64,000 nt of DNA from Tetrahymena elliotti 4EA. Lineage: Eukaryota > Ciliophora > Oligohymenophorea > Hymenostomatida > Tetrahymenidae. The stretch covers positions 23,879 to 87,878 of the forward strand of contig JH720403.1 in NCBI GenBank assembly GCA_000231825.2, written 5' to 3'. A program made the position numbers and the translations under genes. Below, in pieces: positions 12,177 to 25,180 of the stretch; within the stretch, counting starts at the first letter, position 1, and every line of letters starts with the position of its first letter. Below the pieces are notes generated by a model that saw nothing but the letters and a program-made list of their open reading frames with translations, was not told where the DNA came from and did no database searches.

Positions 12177-13613
12177 ATGTCCATAACTAATTTAGAATAG
12201 AAAAAGTCATATGTTGATAGCGATCAATAGTAGCAAATGAGTCTCTAGCCCTTGATTTAAGGTGCTTAAAAGTTTAGCTTGATTTAGTCCGAAGGATTGA
12301 CTTCCGATGATGATATTAAAATATTAGAAGAGCCTAAGAGTACAGTCTTTGTAGCTACAGCATAAACTTTAAAGAGTGGAATAGGTTCTGGAGTTTTATT
12401 TCTTCCAAGCACCTTCTAAGCTTGTGGTATCATCCTTAGTGCTGTATTTATGGTCATGTGTGCTGTTGTTAGCTACTTTTGCTGGTCACTCATAAGTTAA
12501 ATAATAAGATTTTAAGAAAGTACAGACACTAAAGATCCCACTAATAAAAATCTGACTCTAGATGAAGCTGGTGGAAAAATATTTGGAAGAGGATTCAAAG
12601 TGTTTATACAAGTCTGCACTTATATATATGCCTATTCTACATGCTTTGGATATGCTATTTTTATTTACTAATCAACAGAAGATACCATTCCTAATCATAT
12701 GGTTACAATGGCTATAATGTATGCAATTTATCTTCCATTCTCTATGTATAAAAAAATTGATAGACTTTACTTGCTGACTTACGTTGCCCTGGCTGCTAAT
12801 ATAATAACCTTACTAGTAATTGTTGGCAAATCAAGTTATATAATTAATGTAACTGATGTTAAATTCTCCAAGTTGACATAATTCGATTTCTCACAGCTAC
12901 CTTTATAGTTTGGTGTTTTTTCTTTTGCATATGATATTAATGGTGTTTACACAGAAATCCATGCTTCTATGAAAGACAAAAGCTAATTTGACAGAGTTCT
13001 ATAGTATTATTTGACCATTTTTACAATTATGGGAGTTCTTGTTGGCTTATTAGGATATGTAGCTTTTGGAGAAGATACAGATGCTGTTATTTTCAATAAT
13101 ATTGGTTCTATGGATGGGATTGGTACAGCTTTAGCATTTTTATATAGTTTAGCTGAGTTAGCTAGTATTTTACTTTACATTTTTTGTGTTGCAAAATTTT
13201 TTGATAAAATGATAAACAGATTCATTCTTAAAGATTCAACAAAATGTATGACTTTCTTTTAAGAGTTTTTAGTCAGATCTTTACTTTTTTTCTCATTTGC
13301 TTTTTTAGGTCTTTATGTAACTCAAATTAATGCAGTTTTTAACATTATGGGGTGTGTCTTTTGTACCATTCTGACTTACACTTGCCCTATTTTCCTCTAT
13401 CACAAAGCAAGAAAAATTTAAGATAAAATATTAAATTCTAATGAAATCGAAGACACCGAAAAAGGAAATGATAGTGAAAAGCCAAATATAGTTTAGTTGA
13501 ACAAAAGTAACTGGATATATGTTCTTTGTAGTTTTTGCTTAATCTTTGGTTTATTAGGAGGTATTTCTGGTCTTGTAAGCTCTATTATTTCACTACAAGA
13601 ATCAGGATTTTGA
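12177..13613 (+). CDS. AAAP-family transmembrane amino acid transporter (copy 1)
   Basis: One uninterrupted 478-residue frame. A hydrophilic N-terminus of about 60 residues is followed by a first helix containing LKSGIGSGVLFLPSTFQACG, the signature of the amino acid/auxin permease superfamily, then about ten more hydrophobic helices. The conserved QFGVFSFAYDINGVYTEIHA block and the late GCVFCTILTYTCPIFLYHKA helix also fit. These proteins move amino acids across plasma or lysosomal membranes, usually with protons or sodium. The protein ends shortly after a final helix containing GLLGGISGLVSSI. The closest relative visible is the paralogue at 18935-20431, same strand. The start is the first ATG of the frame. 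Substrate cannot be predicted. Confidence 0.9.
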
Positions 13614-14704
13614 GTTAGTTATTTTAAAAAATTAAAAATATTTAACTAAAAATGTAATAAAAAACCAATATTTATTTTTTGTTGATTTAGTCATTTAATT
13701 ATTTCAAAATTTTTTTGTAATAAATAGTATAGTAAGTTAATAAAATTCTCTTCACAAAAATAAATTTTAATTTTGAAAATTTTCTATTGATTTTAATCAA
13801 TTTTTATAAAATTAAACTTTTATCCTTTCCTTAAACAATGTTTTTGTATTTAATATTATTTTTTTATGAAGACTTATCATTTTATCTAATTAAAATTTTG
13901 ATTTTTCTTAAATTTTTAAATTATATTCTATGTTGTTCAACCTTTACATTTTTATTAACGATAATATTATGCTTTTATTAAATTAATATTTATAGAAAAA
14001 ATAAAGCTTAGGTTCATTGTGTCTTATTTTAGGGTCTAATTTTTCTAATAAAAAGCTATATTTGTAAATTATGGAATTGCTGAATTCAGATACTAAATCC
14101 ATGATTAATCTTTTGTCACTATTTTTTATTATGGATAAATGTATCATTATGGCTCTAAATTTAATCTAATATAGTTAGAGTGATAGGCAAGTAGTTAATT
14201 TTTAAATTAAAATTTTATCAAATTATATAATACAGTAAGCAACATAAAGAATTTTTTTAAGGCTTTTAGTTAATTAAGTTAAATGGATTTAATATTAAAG
14301 ATTAATTACTGATAAGCATATATTTCTTATTAATTTTAAATTTATCATTTTTATATTATACAATTAATTAATAAATATGCCTAAAATAAATAAAAATTAA
14401 TTTAATGTTTTGGTAATCTAAAACTGAAAATTTTTACTTAATTAAAATTTAATTAATTATTTTTAGTTAGTTTTACAAGGAAATAATATTTTCAAATAAA
14501 TCTTTATTAATTTTTATTTGTAAGATTAGTTAATACTTTTTAGAAATAAATTTGGGTTGAATTGGATTGAAAATAATTAACTAGTTTATTTAACCATTTT
14601 TAAAAAATTACAAAGAAACAAATATGTCACTTTTGAAACTGTATTTCATTCCATTAGATTGTTAATTAATATTTAGATAAGAAAATCTTTTTGTTGCTAG
14701 CTTT
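13614..14704. other. AT-rich spacer, no gene seen
   Basis: Between the converging 3' ends of the first transporter and the ubiquitin-like gene. A short open stretch near 14070-14180 lacks start and splice context and was not called. Confidence 0.4.
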
Positions 14705-14938
14705 TCAGATACCACCTTTTAACATTAATACTAAATTTAAGGTATCTCCTTCTTTAATGTCATAATCTTAAAGAGTTTTCACATCTAACAAAGCATTTTT
14801 TTAAGTTGTAAGTTTTATTTGATGAAATGGGATATTTTCTATTTCTGAAATCTTAGCTTTTACATTTTGAATAGTATCTGTTTCTTCAACTTCAAGTGTA
14901 ATAGTTTTTGCAGTTAATAACTTAATGAATATCTACAT
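14705..14938 (-). CDS. divergent single-domain ubiquitin-like protein
   Basis: An intronless 77-residue frame that aligns without gaps to ubiquitin over its 76 residues: it begins MQIFIKLL, keeps the KTITLEVE strand, TIQNVKAKI helix and [17 protein letters not shown] strand, and ends LKGGI. It has Gly75-Gly76 plus one extra residue, as in ubiquitin precursors, so C-terminal processing and conjugation are plausible. Yet it differs at key positions: Ile44 is Thr, Lys48 is Asn, Lys63 is Glu, Lys33 is Ile and Arg72 is Met; Lys6, Lys11, Lys27, Lys29, Leu8 and Val70 remain. It therefore should not form normal Lys48 or Lys63 chains and may use a different E1. No second repeat and no intein-like domain follows; TGA comes right after GGI. 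It may be a distinct modifier or a decaying ubiquitin copy. Confidence 0.85.
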
Positions 14939-17900
14939 ATTTCTTTCTTTCTTTCCTAATTTTTTATACTTTACTTAAGAAATCTTTGTTTCTTTTTTAC
15001 TTTTACTTTTTTTTTTGAAAAATTTTGAAATTTTTATTTATTATGATTTCCAAAACCATCACCTTAAGCTTAAGGATTAGTTTATAGAGCTTATTCAGAA
15101 TAGATTTGACCAAACTTTATTATTGATTGCTAGCGACCAGAATAGTTTAATAAAAAATCTATATTAAATATTAAAAATTTTGATTCTCAAAGAATCAGAA
15201 ATAAATTTATAATTTTTTTTGATTAAAATTGAGAAATAAAAATAATATTTAAATTATAAAAAAAATACTACAGAGAAGTAATAATTTGAATTTCAATTCT
15301 TACAAAAAAAATTAGCAAGATATAATTGTCTTCTATCTTTCAATAATATAATCCTAATCATATTTATTATTACTATTTTCGATAACAATTCTACTATCAA
15401 GCTAAAAGAGCACAAATTTGACTATGTCTTTGCATGCTTAAATTTAAGGTTTGGAGATAGTTAATATAATTTATATTTAAAATAATCAAAATTTTAGCTT
15501 ACTTTACCTACAATTTTAATCAAATACGTAAATTAAAAATAAAATTTAATGGTTAAAGCTGTCAATTGAGATTTGAGTTAAATTTCTTTTATTTATTGAT
15601 TTTTTTTAGAAATTCTTTAAAATTACATGCAATCAGATTTTAATTTTTTTATTTTTACTTCTACTTATTTTTTTTGGAATTCAAATTATCAGTATGATCC
15701 TCTCGAATAGCAACATTAAATTGGATGTCTATCATATAAATTCAATTTGATGCCAGATCCTAACGTTATTAAAACTTGTTTTATTAAATAAGAAATAAGC
15801 TAATCTATCTTAAATTTAATTCTTTCTAAAGCTTTACAGAAGTATGTGTGTAACTTCAACTAGATACATAGATTCTAAATAAATTAATAAGTAAATTAAA
15901 TTTTTTTTCTAAAAAAAGAAAAAAGCTTTGCTCTGAAAAATTACATTTTTTATTTGGAATAAGAAAAAAAATCTTCTATTTTTATACTTAATGTTTTTTA
16001 TTGTAATTTACTAAAAATAATTTTATTTTTGAAAGGTTTTTATTGGTTTATTTTTCATACATTTTCTTTTCAATTCTTAATATTTTAAAGCTTTAAATGA
16101 ATTTTTATCCAGATCCTCATCAAATTTATATCTTGCGTTAGATTGCTGATAACATACAAAACATCAAAATTTAAGGCATAAGCAAAAAATAAATAAAAAT
16201 ATACTCTAGAAGTGAAATATTGACAAAGTAAATTTAAAAACTGAGTAGAGAATCAGAGAGAAAAACTATTTTCAAAAATATTAATATAAATTATTCGAAA
16301 ACTATGATGAAATAAATTATTATTAAAAAATTAAATTAAATATATTGTTGTTAACTTAATCCTTACAACTTCAATATATTTTTTGTAGGCTATCAATTAG
16401 AAAATGTATAAAATAGATTAAATATTAAGATTGGCTATTAAAAAATATAAGTTCATTCAAATTACTTTTTATTTGATCATGATGACTAATGGTGTTTAGA
16501 AATTTTTCAATTTATATTTTACAGAAAATAAATAATTTACCCATTCATTATCAATAAAAAATAAGTAAGAAAATAATAGTATTGAATTTGATTAATTAAA
16601 AAACAAAATAGCAACATATGGCTAGATTTTCAAACAATAGGAAAAGATGATTTATTAATATTTGAAAATTCAAAGAAAAAATATTTTAATAATTTGAGAT
16701 AATTCAAATATTAAACAATATATTTATTTATTTAAATAAGTAATTAAATATGTTTTATGTTATTCAAAAATCAGGCAAATTTATTTATTTGTAAAATAAA
16801 TAATAAATGGATTTAAAATATTTTAATAACTACTTGTTCCATAGTAAAAATAGCTCATAAATAAATTTTCATTCGTTAAGAAAAATAAATTAAAATAATA
16901 TTTTGATTAATATCTACTATGTAAATTGAGTCTAGTATATCTCATCTAAAAAACATATTAGACATCTTAGAACAACAAAATTGTTGCTTATTTTAATAAA
17001 TAAAAAATTAAGTCTAAAGTTTTTTTAGCAAAAATGACAACTAAAAAAAAATGAAGTTTATTTTAAAAATTGTATTTTTCAAGCATATCAATTTTTATGT
17101 CAAAAAAATAAATAATTGTGATTCATGTAATGGATATATCAGCCCTATATCTAATTAATTTGATATTAAAATTTTACTAGAAAAACTGTAGGATAAAAAA
17201 TAAGATTGTTAACAAACTAAAATTGTCAAAGATTATTTAATTAGGTAAAAATAATATTTTAAATACTTAATACTATCATTTAATCCCAAAAGTAATAAAA
17301 ATAATATTAAATTTTCAAAAAATCACATAAAATTAAATACTTTTTAAATTATGACATTAAAACACCATTTTTTAAACTCTGTAAAAGAATTATTTTAAAC
17401 CCAAAAAGAACCACATCACATTTAAGCTAAATTATCTTATGCCCAAACAATCCCCCAGAAGTAATTAATTATGTATTTTTCGTTACTCCTCTTCAATTTA
17501 CAAAAATCATTAATGGTATTGCACAAAATCTATTTTTTTATCATATTTTTGAAATCTAATTTAAATAAAATTAACTCTGATGATATTCATTTACTTTTAC
17601 TTGATTAAAAAAATATGAAAAATAAATGTGTATTCGTTTAAATAATGAACATCAATTAGTTTTTGCTAAATTTCATAAGCAAAAAATAGCAAGAGGTAGC
17701 TTAAAACATGATTTTGTTTTAAAATGATTAGAAAATATCTTAAGGAGCTTTATTTTGTTAAAGCTTACATTTATTTGAAAAATTGATATGTTTATTTGAT
17801 TTTTATGATTGAGTATTTTGAATAAATTGAAAGTAATAAAAATGAAAATGTAATTAGTAACTTATGGTTTTACTTAAATTTTATCGATTACTTATGATTA

Positions 17901-18934
17901 AGCTTTTTAAAATTTTTAATATTTATCTTAAAAAGGAAAAAATTTTTAGTCATATTTTTTTACATTTCTGATTTTAAAGAATACTAAAAATAAAAACTAT
18001 GAATAGAAAGGTTATTTAAAATTTAGATAATATTGCATGCGTTATAATAGATCTTGAAAAAATGATGTTAAGATAATCTAATTTTAGGAAGAATTTTTAC
18101 TCACTTACTTATTAATTTAAATAAATGATTAAATTTAAAAAAATAAAATCTTTGATGTATTAAGTATGGATGGTTGTGTGAAAATTAAAAGTATATTTAG
18201 TATTCTTATGGATGACGCAAGTATTTTCATTCAGGGAAGAAATAAAATATCGATACATATTTTAGAGCAACCTAATTGGAAAAATTTTTAGCTTGGTGCT
18301 AGAAATACTCTACGACTACCTATAGACCTATTTATTTAATTAATTTAAATCAAATAATAAGTATAACCTAAAAATATGAAAATAACAGTGTAAATTAAAA
18401 AGAAATTAAAATTGTTCTACTTACTATTTTCAGAAATAACAAAACTATAATTTTTTAATTCTTTTGAACTCTATTAAAATAAATTTGTCAACTAAATAAT
18501 ATATCTCTATTATAACTAGCCTTTCTGATATTGAATCAAATTATTATTTTACTCACTAATTCATTCATTTTTTTACCCTGATCTTTTTTTCCCAAGCAGC
18601 AAATAATAGCTTAGTGTTAGTTTATTAATTAATTCTAAATTTGGGAAACTGAACGCATAGTATTGAATGAATTGGTATATAAATAGTTAAGTTCTAGTAG
18701 TTGGTCTTCTCAACATTAAATACTTTTTTGTAAAGGGATATCCACAAATTATAATTCCTAATAAATTTCGTTCTACCAATAACTGCTACTAATGCTAGAA
18801 TTGATTATTTCAAAAATAGGTAAAAATTTAATTAAGTCATAAATTTCTTACGCATTGCTTCATTAAAAAAATTCATACGCAATAATCCCTCCTAAGCCCA
18901 CTCTTACTTAACTTTCCTTTACTACAAAACTTAA
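14939..18934. other. long AT-rich spacer, no supported gene
   Basis: Four kb between the ubiquitin-like gene (-) and the second transporter (+). With TGA as the only stop, several long open frames arise (16097-16585 +, 17051-17812 +, about 15000-15190 -). Their codons starting with G are scarce, unlike the neighbouring genes, and no motif was recognised, so none is called. No RNA gene seen. Confidence 0.4.
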
Positions 18935-20431
18935 ATGTCATCTCCTTAACTGGATTAGTAATAGTCTTAGCCTGCATTAGAATCTCCAAATCTTCAACAA
19001 TAAGTCTCAAAAACCTAAATGCTTACAGAAAATGCAGGTTTTGAAGATAGATAACTAAAAGATAAAGTATATCCAACTGGTTTTACCCAATCAGAAGTTA
19101 TCACTAACTGTGCTTCAGAAGCTGAGTTAAAACTTGAAGAAGCTCCAAAGGGTACTATCTTATCAGCAACTGCATAGATTCTTAAAAGTGGTGTCGGTAC
19201 AGGTATCCTCTTCCTTCCCAGCACTTTTTAAGCTTGTGGTATCGGTTTGAGCATTCTTTTCATGGTTGTTTGTTCTTTAGTCAGCTATTATTGTTGGATT
19301 CTTATCACAAAAATTATTAGATTCTAAGAAAGTCTTGACACAAAAAACCCCAAAAATAGAAATTTAACTCTTGAAGAATGTGGAGGAATACTTTATGGTT
19401 AAAAATTTAAAGTGTTTATACAAGTTTGCACATACATTTATTCCTATTCAACTTGCTTTGGTTATGCTATCTTCATCTATCAAGTCCTTGAGCCATCAAT
19501 ACCCAACCACATGATCACTATGGGTATTATGCTAGCCCTCTACCTTCCATTATCTATGTACAAAAGAATTGATAAACTTTCTTTTTTCACATACATTGCA
19601 TTAGCAGCAACCATAGTAACTTTATTCATCATTATGGGAAAATCAATATATGTCATAAATAATACCGATATTTATTACTCTTCCCTCACTCAATGGGATT
19701 TTGGTTAACTTCCTTTGTAATTTGGTGTATTTTCATTTGCTTATGATGTTAATGGTGTCTATACTGAAGTACATGCCACTATGAAAAATAAAAAATAATT
19801 TGACAAAGTTTTATTCTACTATTTACTCATCTTTACCAGTTTAGGTATCCTCGTTGGAGCTATTGGATATGTAGCTTTTGGTGCTGATACTCAAGCAATT
19901 ATTTTTGATAACATTGGATCTATGAATGGTGCAGGTACTGCTTTAGCTTTCTTATACAGTTTAGCAGAATTAGCCAGTATTTTACTCTACATTTTCTGTG
20001 TAGTAAAATTTTTTGATAATGTAATTACTAAATATATTCTCAAAGATTCAAACAAATGCATGAGTTTCTGTTAGGAATTTACTACTAGAGCTGTCATTTT
20101 CTTCTCTTTCTCCTTTTTAGCTCTTTATGTTACTCAAATTGGTACAGTTTTCAATATTACTGGATGTGTCTTCTGTACAATTCTCACATATGCCTGCCCA
20201 ATTTTCCTTTATCATAAGGCAAGAAAGGTTTAAGAAAAAATCTTAAAAACCTCCTCAGTCCCCGAAGATATAGAAAAGGCTGCCGAATAAGCAAAACCTA
20301 AAATAGAATTACTCAACACAAGCAAATGGGTTTATTTTTTTAGTGGAATTTGTCTTATATTTGGTTTACTAGGAGGAATTTCAGGTCTTATTAGCTCAAT
20401 TATTTAATTAAAAGACTAGGGTTTATCCTGA
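18935..20431 (+). CDS. AAAP-family transmembrane amino acid transporter (copy 2)
   Basis: One uninterrupted 498-residue frame, clearly paralogous to the gene at 12177-13613. It shares the first-helix motif LKSGVGTGILFLPSTFQACG, the KVFIQVCTYIYSYSTCFGYA segment, the GVFSFAYDVNGVYTEVHATM block and the final GLLGGISGLISSI helix. The N-terminal cytosolic arm is longer, about 85 residues and Gln/Ser-rich, and it uses more C-ending codons (CTC, ATC, ACC) than copy 1, which may reflect higher expression. Predicted role: proton- or sodium-coupled amino acid transport, substrate unknown. The two copies are about 5.3 kb apart in the same direction, so an old tandem duplication with later insertion of spacer or the ubiquitin-like gene is likely. 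Confidence 0.9.
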
Positions 20432-21294
20432 TTAATGCTAATATAAAAAATTGAAATAATTTAATCTTAAAAATTCTTACTGTTTATATACTCTACTAAA
20501 AATCATCTCATATTTATAAATTTAATCAATATAAATTATATATAAATTGTTATTTGCACTTCATTAAACTTCAATTCTAATAAAACTAATAATTTCTACT
20601 ACTTTAACAAAGAATTAACCTCATTAGTTTAATTATATTATTTAAAAATAAAAAGAAATATCATTATCCCCTTAACTTTCAAAACCTAAATTTTATTAAA
20701 CATTCATGGGAGAGGGACTTAATCCATTTGCAATCAGAGAAAATAAAAATCCAACTATTTAAAAATGTTAATTTTATATTATACAGCAGATTTAAGGCTT
20801 TAATAAATTTCTCTAAAATTAGAAAATAATCATCTCTTCTTTTAAATGTATGTTAATAGATATCATAAAAAAAAAATGTTAGATAATTTAGGATTTTTTT
20901 TTTTGGTGAAGGGGAGGGGTGTTCATAAGAAGGTTTCTTCCTAATATAAAAAATTGCTAAGCTTTTAAATATTTAGAGATATAAAGATTCTCGTACCTTT
21001 TTAATTAAGACGACCCTAATTTTTTGAGAATTTTATTTTGACATAATTCTTAGTGTTTGTTTGAAGTATCTTTTTAAAAGAATAAAATATTTTCAATTTC
21101 TTTTCTTCTAATTTGTAAAATATGAAAAAATCTATTTGTCAAATTTTAAAGATAACTTTAAAATATATTTTATGTAATTTGAAATGAGTAAAATATAAAG
21201 AAAATAAATGGTTGAATTTAATATATACAATTTTTTAATTTTTGTTGTAGATTTGTTTATTATTAATCTTTTTTTCTCTTTTTCTATTGTTTTA
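20432..21294. other. convergent spacer, no gene seen
   Basis: Between the 3' ends of the second transporter (+) and the SNARE (-). It holds a G-rich patch near 20905-20925 (GTGAAGGGGAGGGGTG) preceded by a T run, unusual for this sequence, but no coding frame. Confidence 0.4.
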
Positions 21295-22125
21295 TCAAAA
21301 TAATATTGACATTAAAAATTCTCCTTGCATTTCTAAAAATTAATCAAAACTATCAGAGTTTTCATAATTTAAGAATCTCCTACTACTAGTTCCAGAGGTT
21401 GTTCCAGAAGAAGAAGTTGAATTTGTACTTTTAGTAATAATATCAACCTAATTTGATAGCTTTTTGGTAATGCCTGTAATATTTAGGATCAAAAGTGTGA
21501 CTATAGCAATAAAAATTAATACAATTAAGCAGATGAGTATTTTATCTGTGTAAATATTTCTTAAAAATTATCTAATAAATCTTTATGTTCTTTTTAACTC
21601 TGATTCAGTATCTTTAGCTATTGCATTTACTTGGTCTAGTTTCCTAATTTATTCATCTAATTATGCATTTATGTTGTCTGCCATTTCATTAAATCTCTCA
21701 ACATGTCCTTAAATTCCTAGAAGTACTTCTATATCATTTTCTTATGTTTCTTTTAATCTTTAAATGACTTCTTCAGTTTACATTTCTGAAGGATCTCTAT
21801 CATCTAATTTTTTAATTCCTCTAAATAATCTCTCCCTATCAGTGCCTGCTATTTTCTTTTAGTCAAAAGATTTCTTTATATTATCATATCTTGCATTTAG
21901 CTATTTATAAGAATCTTAATATTTTTGAGCATGCTTTACAGATACTCCTAAAACATCTGTTTCGTATTATCTAAGATCACTTTCTACTTCTTTAACGAAA
22001 TCATTTAATTTTTTTATGCTCTTGTTTCTTGAGACAGGATCTTTGGAATCCAGTCTCCCTACTTCCCTTTCAAATTTATCTAATTGAGAGACCAAGTTAG
22101 CTCTCTAATCTTCTATATCAGCCAT
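21295..22125 (-). CDS. Q-SNARE, tail-anchored, NPSN/Vti1-like
   Basis: An intronless 276-residue frame. Residues 1-100 are charged and helical, with FEREVGRLDSKDP and a DFVKEVESDLRQ segment resembling the N-terminal helices of Qb SNAREs. A long heptad region (about 125-190, QENDIEVLLGIQGHVERFNE ... KRTQRFIRQFLRN) has the length and glutamine content of a SNARE motif. One membrane span follows at about residues 195-216 (KILICLIVLIFIAIVTLLIL). SNAREs of this type drive membrane fusion in the endomembrane system or at the plasma membrane. Unusually, about 60 residues follow the span, with a Ser/Thr-rich stretch and an acidic end; most SNAREs stop within a few residues. The SNARE call rests on pattern, not on a full alignment; the Qb assignment is tentative. 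Confidence 0.75.
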
Positions 22126-23413
22126 AAAAATACTAAATTACTGGTATCTTTTTTATCAATAAATAATCTAATTAATGAATAAACAAAGGAATAATTAATT
22201 ATATTAACTAAAATTCAAAAAATAAATATATCTAGAATTATTAAAATAGAAGAAAGTAATATTATATTAATTTATTTTGTTATTATTCATTTCAAATTAC
22301 TATCAAATTTTTAAGATTAATATTTTGCTTAAATTTTGCATATTTTGTTATTTAAAAAAACATTTAATTGGTAAATATTGAAATTAATATGAAGATAAAA
22401 TATTTAATGGCAACCAATATTTCCAATTAAAGTAATTTTTTATTTAGTCATAGTTCATTTGAAATTATTATCAGATTTATAAACTTAAGGGAAATATGCA
22501 ATTAATATCAGAAATATATATAATAAATTATTCAATCTCATTAAGAGAATCATTTTTAATAGTTTGATGAAATAATAAGTTTCAACAACAACTAAAATTT
22601 TCAATTATAAATGATTAGTAATGACGAAAATCAATCTAATTAACATTTGTTCACCTATTAAAATAATTTAACTGATATTACTGTTTCATATTTGATTCAA
22701 AAAAATGTTATCCTTTTTTTAAGAAATTCTATTTTAATATAAAATAGTTATTTCCTGTTTGGTTGAATAAAGCTTAAATAATATAAAAAATTTTGTAGAA
22801 AAATATTTAAAAAAGAAGGAAGCTTTTACAATTTAAAAATATTTAAATTAGATTTCATAAAATTAATACTTAATAATATATTCATCAATTTTATTCATCT
22901 AGAGGTTAGCTAGCTTAAGCAAAAAATCTTAAAATAATTCAATTAATTAAAAAAGACCAAAAGATGAAACTACTAAACTATTCTTATAATCTGATTTAAT
23001 TTCTATTATCTTATAAATATTATGGCAGAGTATCAAGTAATAAATATGAGTAAAGTTTGTTAAACTTAATATTAAAATAAAATGTTTGTCTTTCATTTTT
23101 GAATTTAAATTTGGTTTAAACCATCTAAGTTTATACTTAACCTTATTTAATATTTGATTCTAAACATTTTAAGTGAATTGAATTTTGAAAAAATGGTTTA
23201 GTAAAATTTGGAGGTGTTGGTAAGATAGATCTTTTTTTTTTTTATTGAATTGTTTTAGCTCTACTATTTTGAAGATTATTCAATATAAATTTATTATTTT
23301 TTGTTAGTCATTCTTTTATTTATTGCTTATCTTTGCAATATTATTAATTTATCTAAAAATAATTCATTTAAAATAAACAAACACATCAAGAAATTAATTT
23401 AATAGTAGTAGAA
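22126..23413. other. divergent intergenic region, no gene seen
   Basis: Promoter-side spacer between the SNARE (-) and QTRT2 (+). Only AT-rich DNA with a T run at about 23230-23243; no frame or repeat supported. Confidence 0.45.
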
Positions 23414-25180
23414 ATGGCTTATAAACCAAAGGTATTGAAATAACTTAAAAGCCCTGGCTTTTTTATGAACACAAGAAAAGGTACTTTGTATCAACTTACA
23501 AATCACAATTCTGTACCTCTCAACTTGGATCACTTGATTGTTTCTCAAAGCGACTTTATGCATTGTGAAAAGCTATTTGATGCATTGAAAGAATAAAATA
23601 AGAGTTTCAAGAGTTATATTGGTTACTCATAAGAAGAAGAACCTAAGAAATTTATATATTTATCTCCCATAGATTACTATAAGCCCTAATCAACTATGGA
23701 AGCTACTTCAAAATCTGATACTATTAAACTCTATACTACTAGAGGTGGTTATTTCGAAGTTTCTGATGAACAATATTATAAAATATCTAAAATGATTAAC
23801 CCTGATATTATTGTTTCCCTCACAGAAATCCCTACAGGAAAGGGTAAAAAATCTCATAAAAGATCAGTAGAAAAGACAATCGGTTTCTTAGACAAGGCTA
23901 TTTCTATTTTCAGACCCAAATAAAGTGAAAATGGTTAAAATGAAGTACACAAAGATAAGGTAGATTGGAATTTTTAAAGAATGAATATATGCATAAATAT
24001 TAATTTATTTTTAATTGAGAGCTAAAAATTGATTTCTTTATTAAACTGTCTACAAAATATCTTTTCTTTCCTAACTCTTTAGACATGTAAACAACCTCTC
24101 AGATTATCCATTTAAATTTTTGGATAAAAATCATACCCATATCAATTGAATAGATGCAATTAAACTATAACCTTAGAAATATCAAAAATAAAATAAAAAA
24201 TTAATCTAATTTAAAATGAGTGCTATCCAAATAAAAATAAATTTTTTTGTTCGAATACATTTTTGAGAATAAAAAATTGCTGAATTAGCAAATAAAATAA
24301 GCTCTTACAAAGATTTTAAAAATATTTTTGTAGGTACAAATCATCAATACATTGTAAATTTACTCCACTCAATTGTTATTCTATACCATTTTTTGAGTAA
24401 ATAAAGCTTAGTTAGTCAGTATATTTTTCATGATAAATAATACCTGCTGAATACTCCTCACAGATTTTTAAAACTTCTTTGCTTTTGAATAGAAATTTAT
24501 TTTTTTTGTAATATATTTAGTCTACTTTGATATTTGGATCAATTGAAGGTGGTTAATATGATGAGTAAAGAAAGGAATGTGTTTAAAAGACTCTTGAAAG
24601 AGATATTGATGGAATTGTTCTTCATGGAACTGAAAGTGCTGAAACTCTTGAAGAAAAATCAAGATAAATGGCTTTGACTATGGAATATTTAGGTGAACAT
24701 AAAGATAATTTATATACAGTATACTCATCAAAGGGAACAATTTAGGACATTCTTATGGGAGTTTCTCATGGAATAGACTACTTTGAAGTTGATTATCCTA
24801 ATCAATTAGCCCATACTCACCTTGCTCTTAATTTGGATTTTGATTATAAAAATTATGCTGAAACTCAATCTCTTTCTTAAGAAGAAACTATTCAATTACT
24901 CAAAGAAAAGTAACCCAAAACTTTTAACATGGCAGAATATGAAAAGTTCAAAGATAATTTAATTGGATTCACTGAAGGATGTTAATGTTATTCATGCTAA
25001 AATCATACTTAAGCTTATGTTGCTCACCTTATAAAATGCAAGGAATTAACAGGAACTATCCTTATTACTATTCATAACATCCATCAATATAATATCTTTT
25101 TCAAATAATTGCAAGAAGCTGCTGAAAATAAAAAATTATCAAATTACATTTCCTGGTTTATCAAAACTAATCTTATTTGA
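23414..25180 (+). CDS. QTRT2: queuine tRNA-ribosyltransferase accessory subunit 2
   Basis: Two exons, 23414-23959 and 24521-25180, in phase 0, give 401 residues, close to the usual 415. The N-terminus (SPGFFMNTRKGTLYQLTNH) and the IFGSIEGGQYDEQR, GVSHGIDYFEVDYP and LNLDF segments match the TIM-barrel fold of tRNA-guanine transglycosylases. Zinc ligands are present in the family arrangement: Cys336, Cys338, Cys341 (EGCQCYSC) and His367 (LITIHN), with the same spacing as in animal QTRT2. This subunit pairs with catalytic QTRT1 to exchange guanine 34 for queuine in certain tRNAs, often at mitochondria. The catalytic Asp region typical of QTRT1 is not evident, fitting the accessory role. The 561-nt intron is long for this window. 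Confidence 0.92.

Noticed and set aside
15000..15190. Minus-strand frame with GQIYSEQALQTNPQ upstream of the ubiquitin-like gene
   Set aside because: Considered as a first exon, but no donor/acceptor pair of matching phase joins it to the ubiquitin-like frame.
16097..16585. 162-residue plus-strand frame beginning MNFYPDPHQIY
   Set aside because: Coding-like only in its first part; low G content of codons and no recognised family. Kept as spacer.
17051..17812. 254-codon frame on the plus strand open with the ciliate code
   Set aside because: With TGA as the only stop, frames this long arise often in such AT-rich DNA. Codons starting with G are scarce, there is no motif, and no intron structure is seen.
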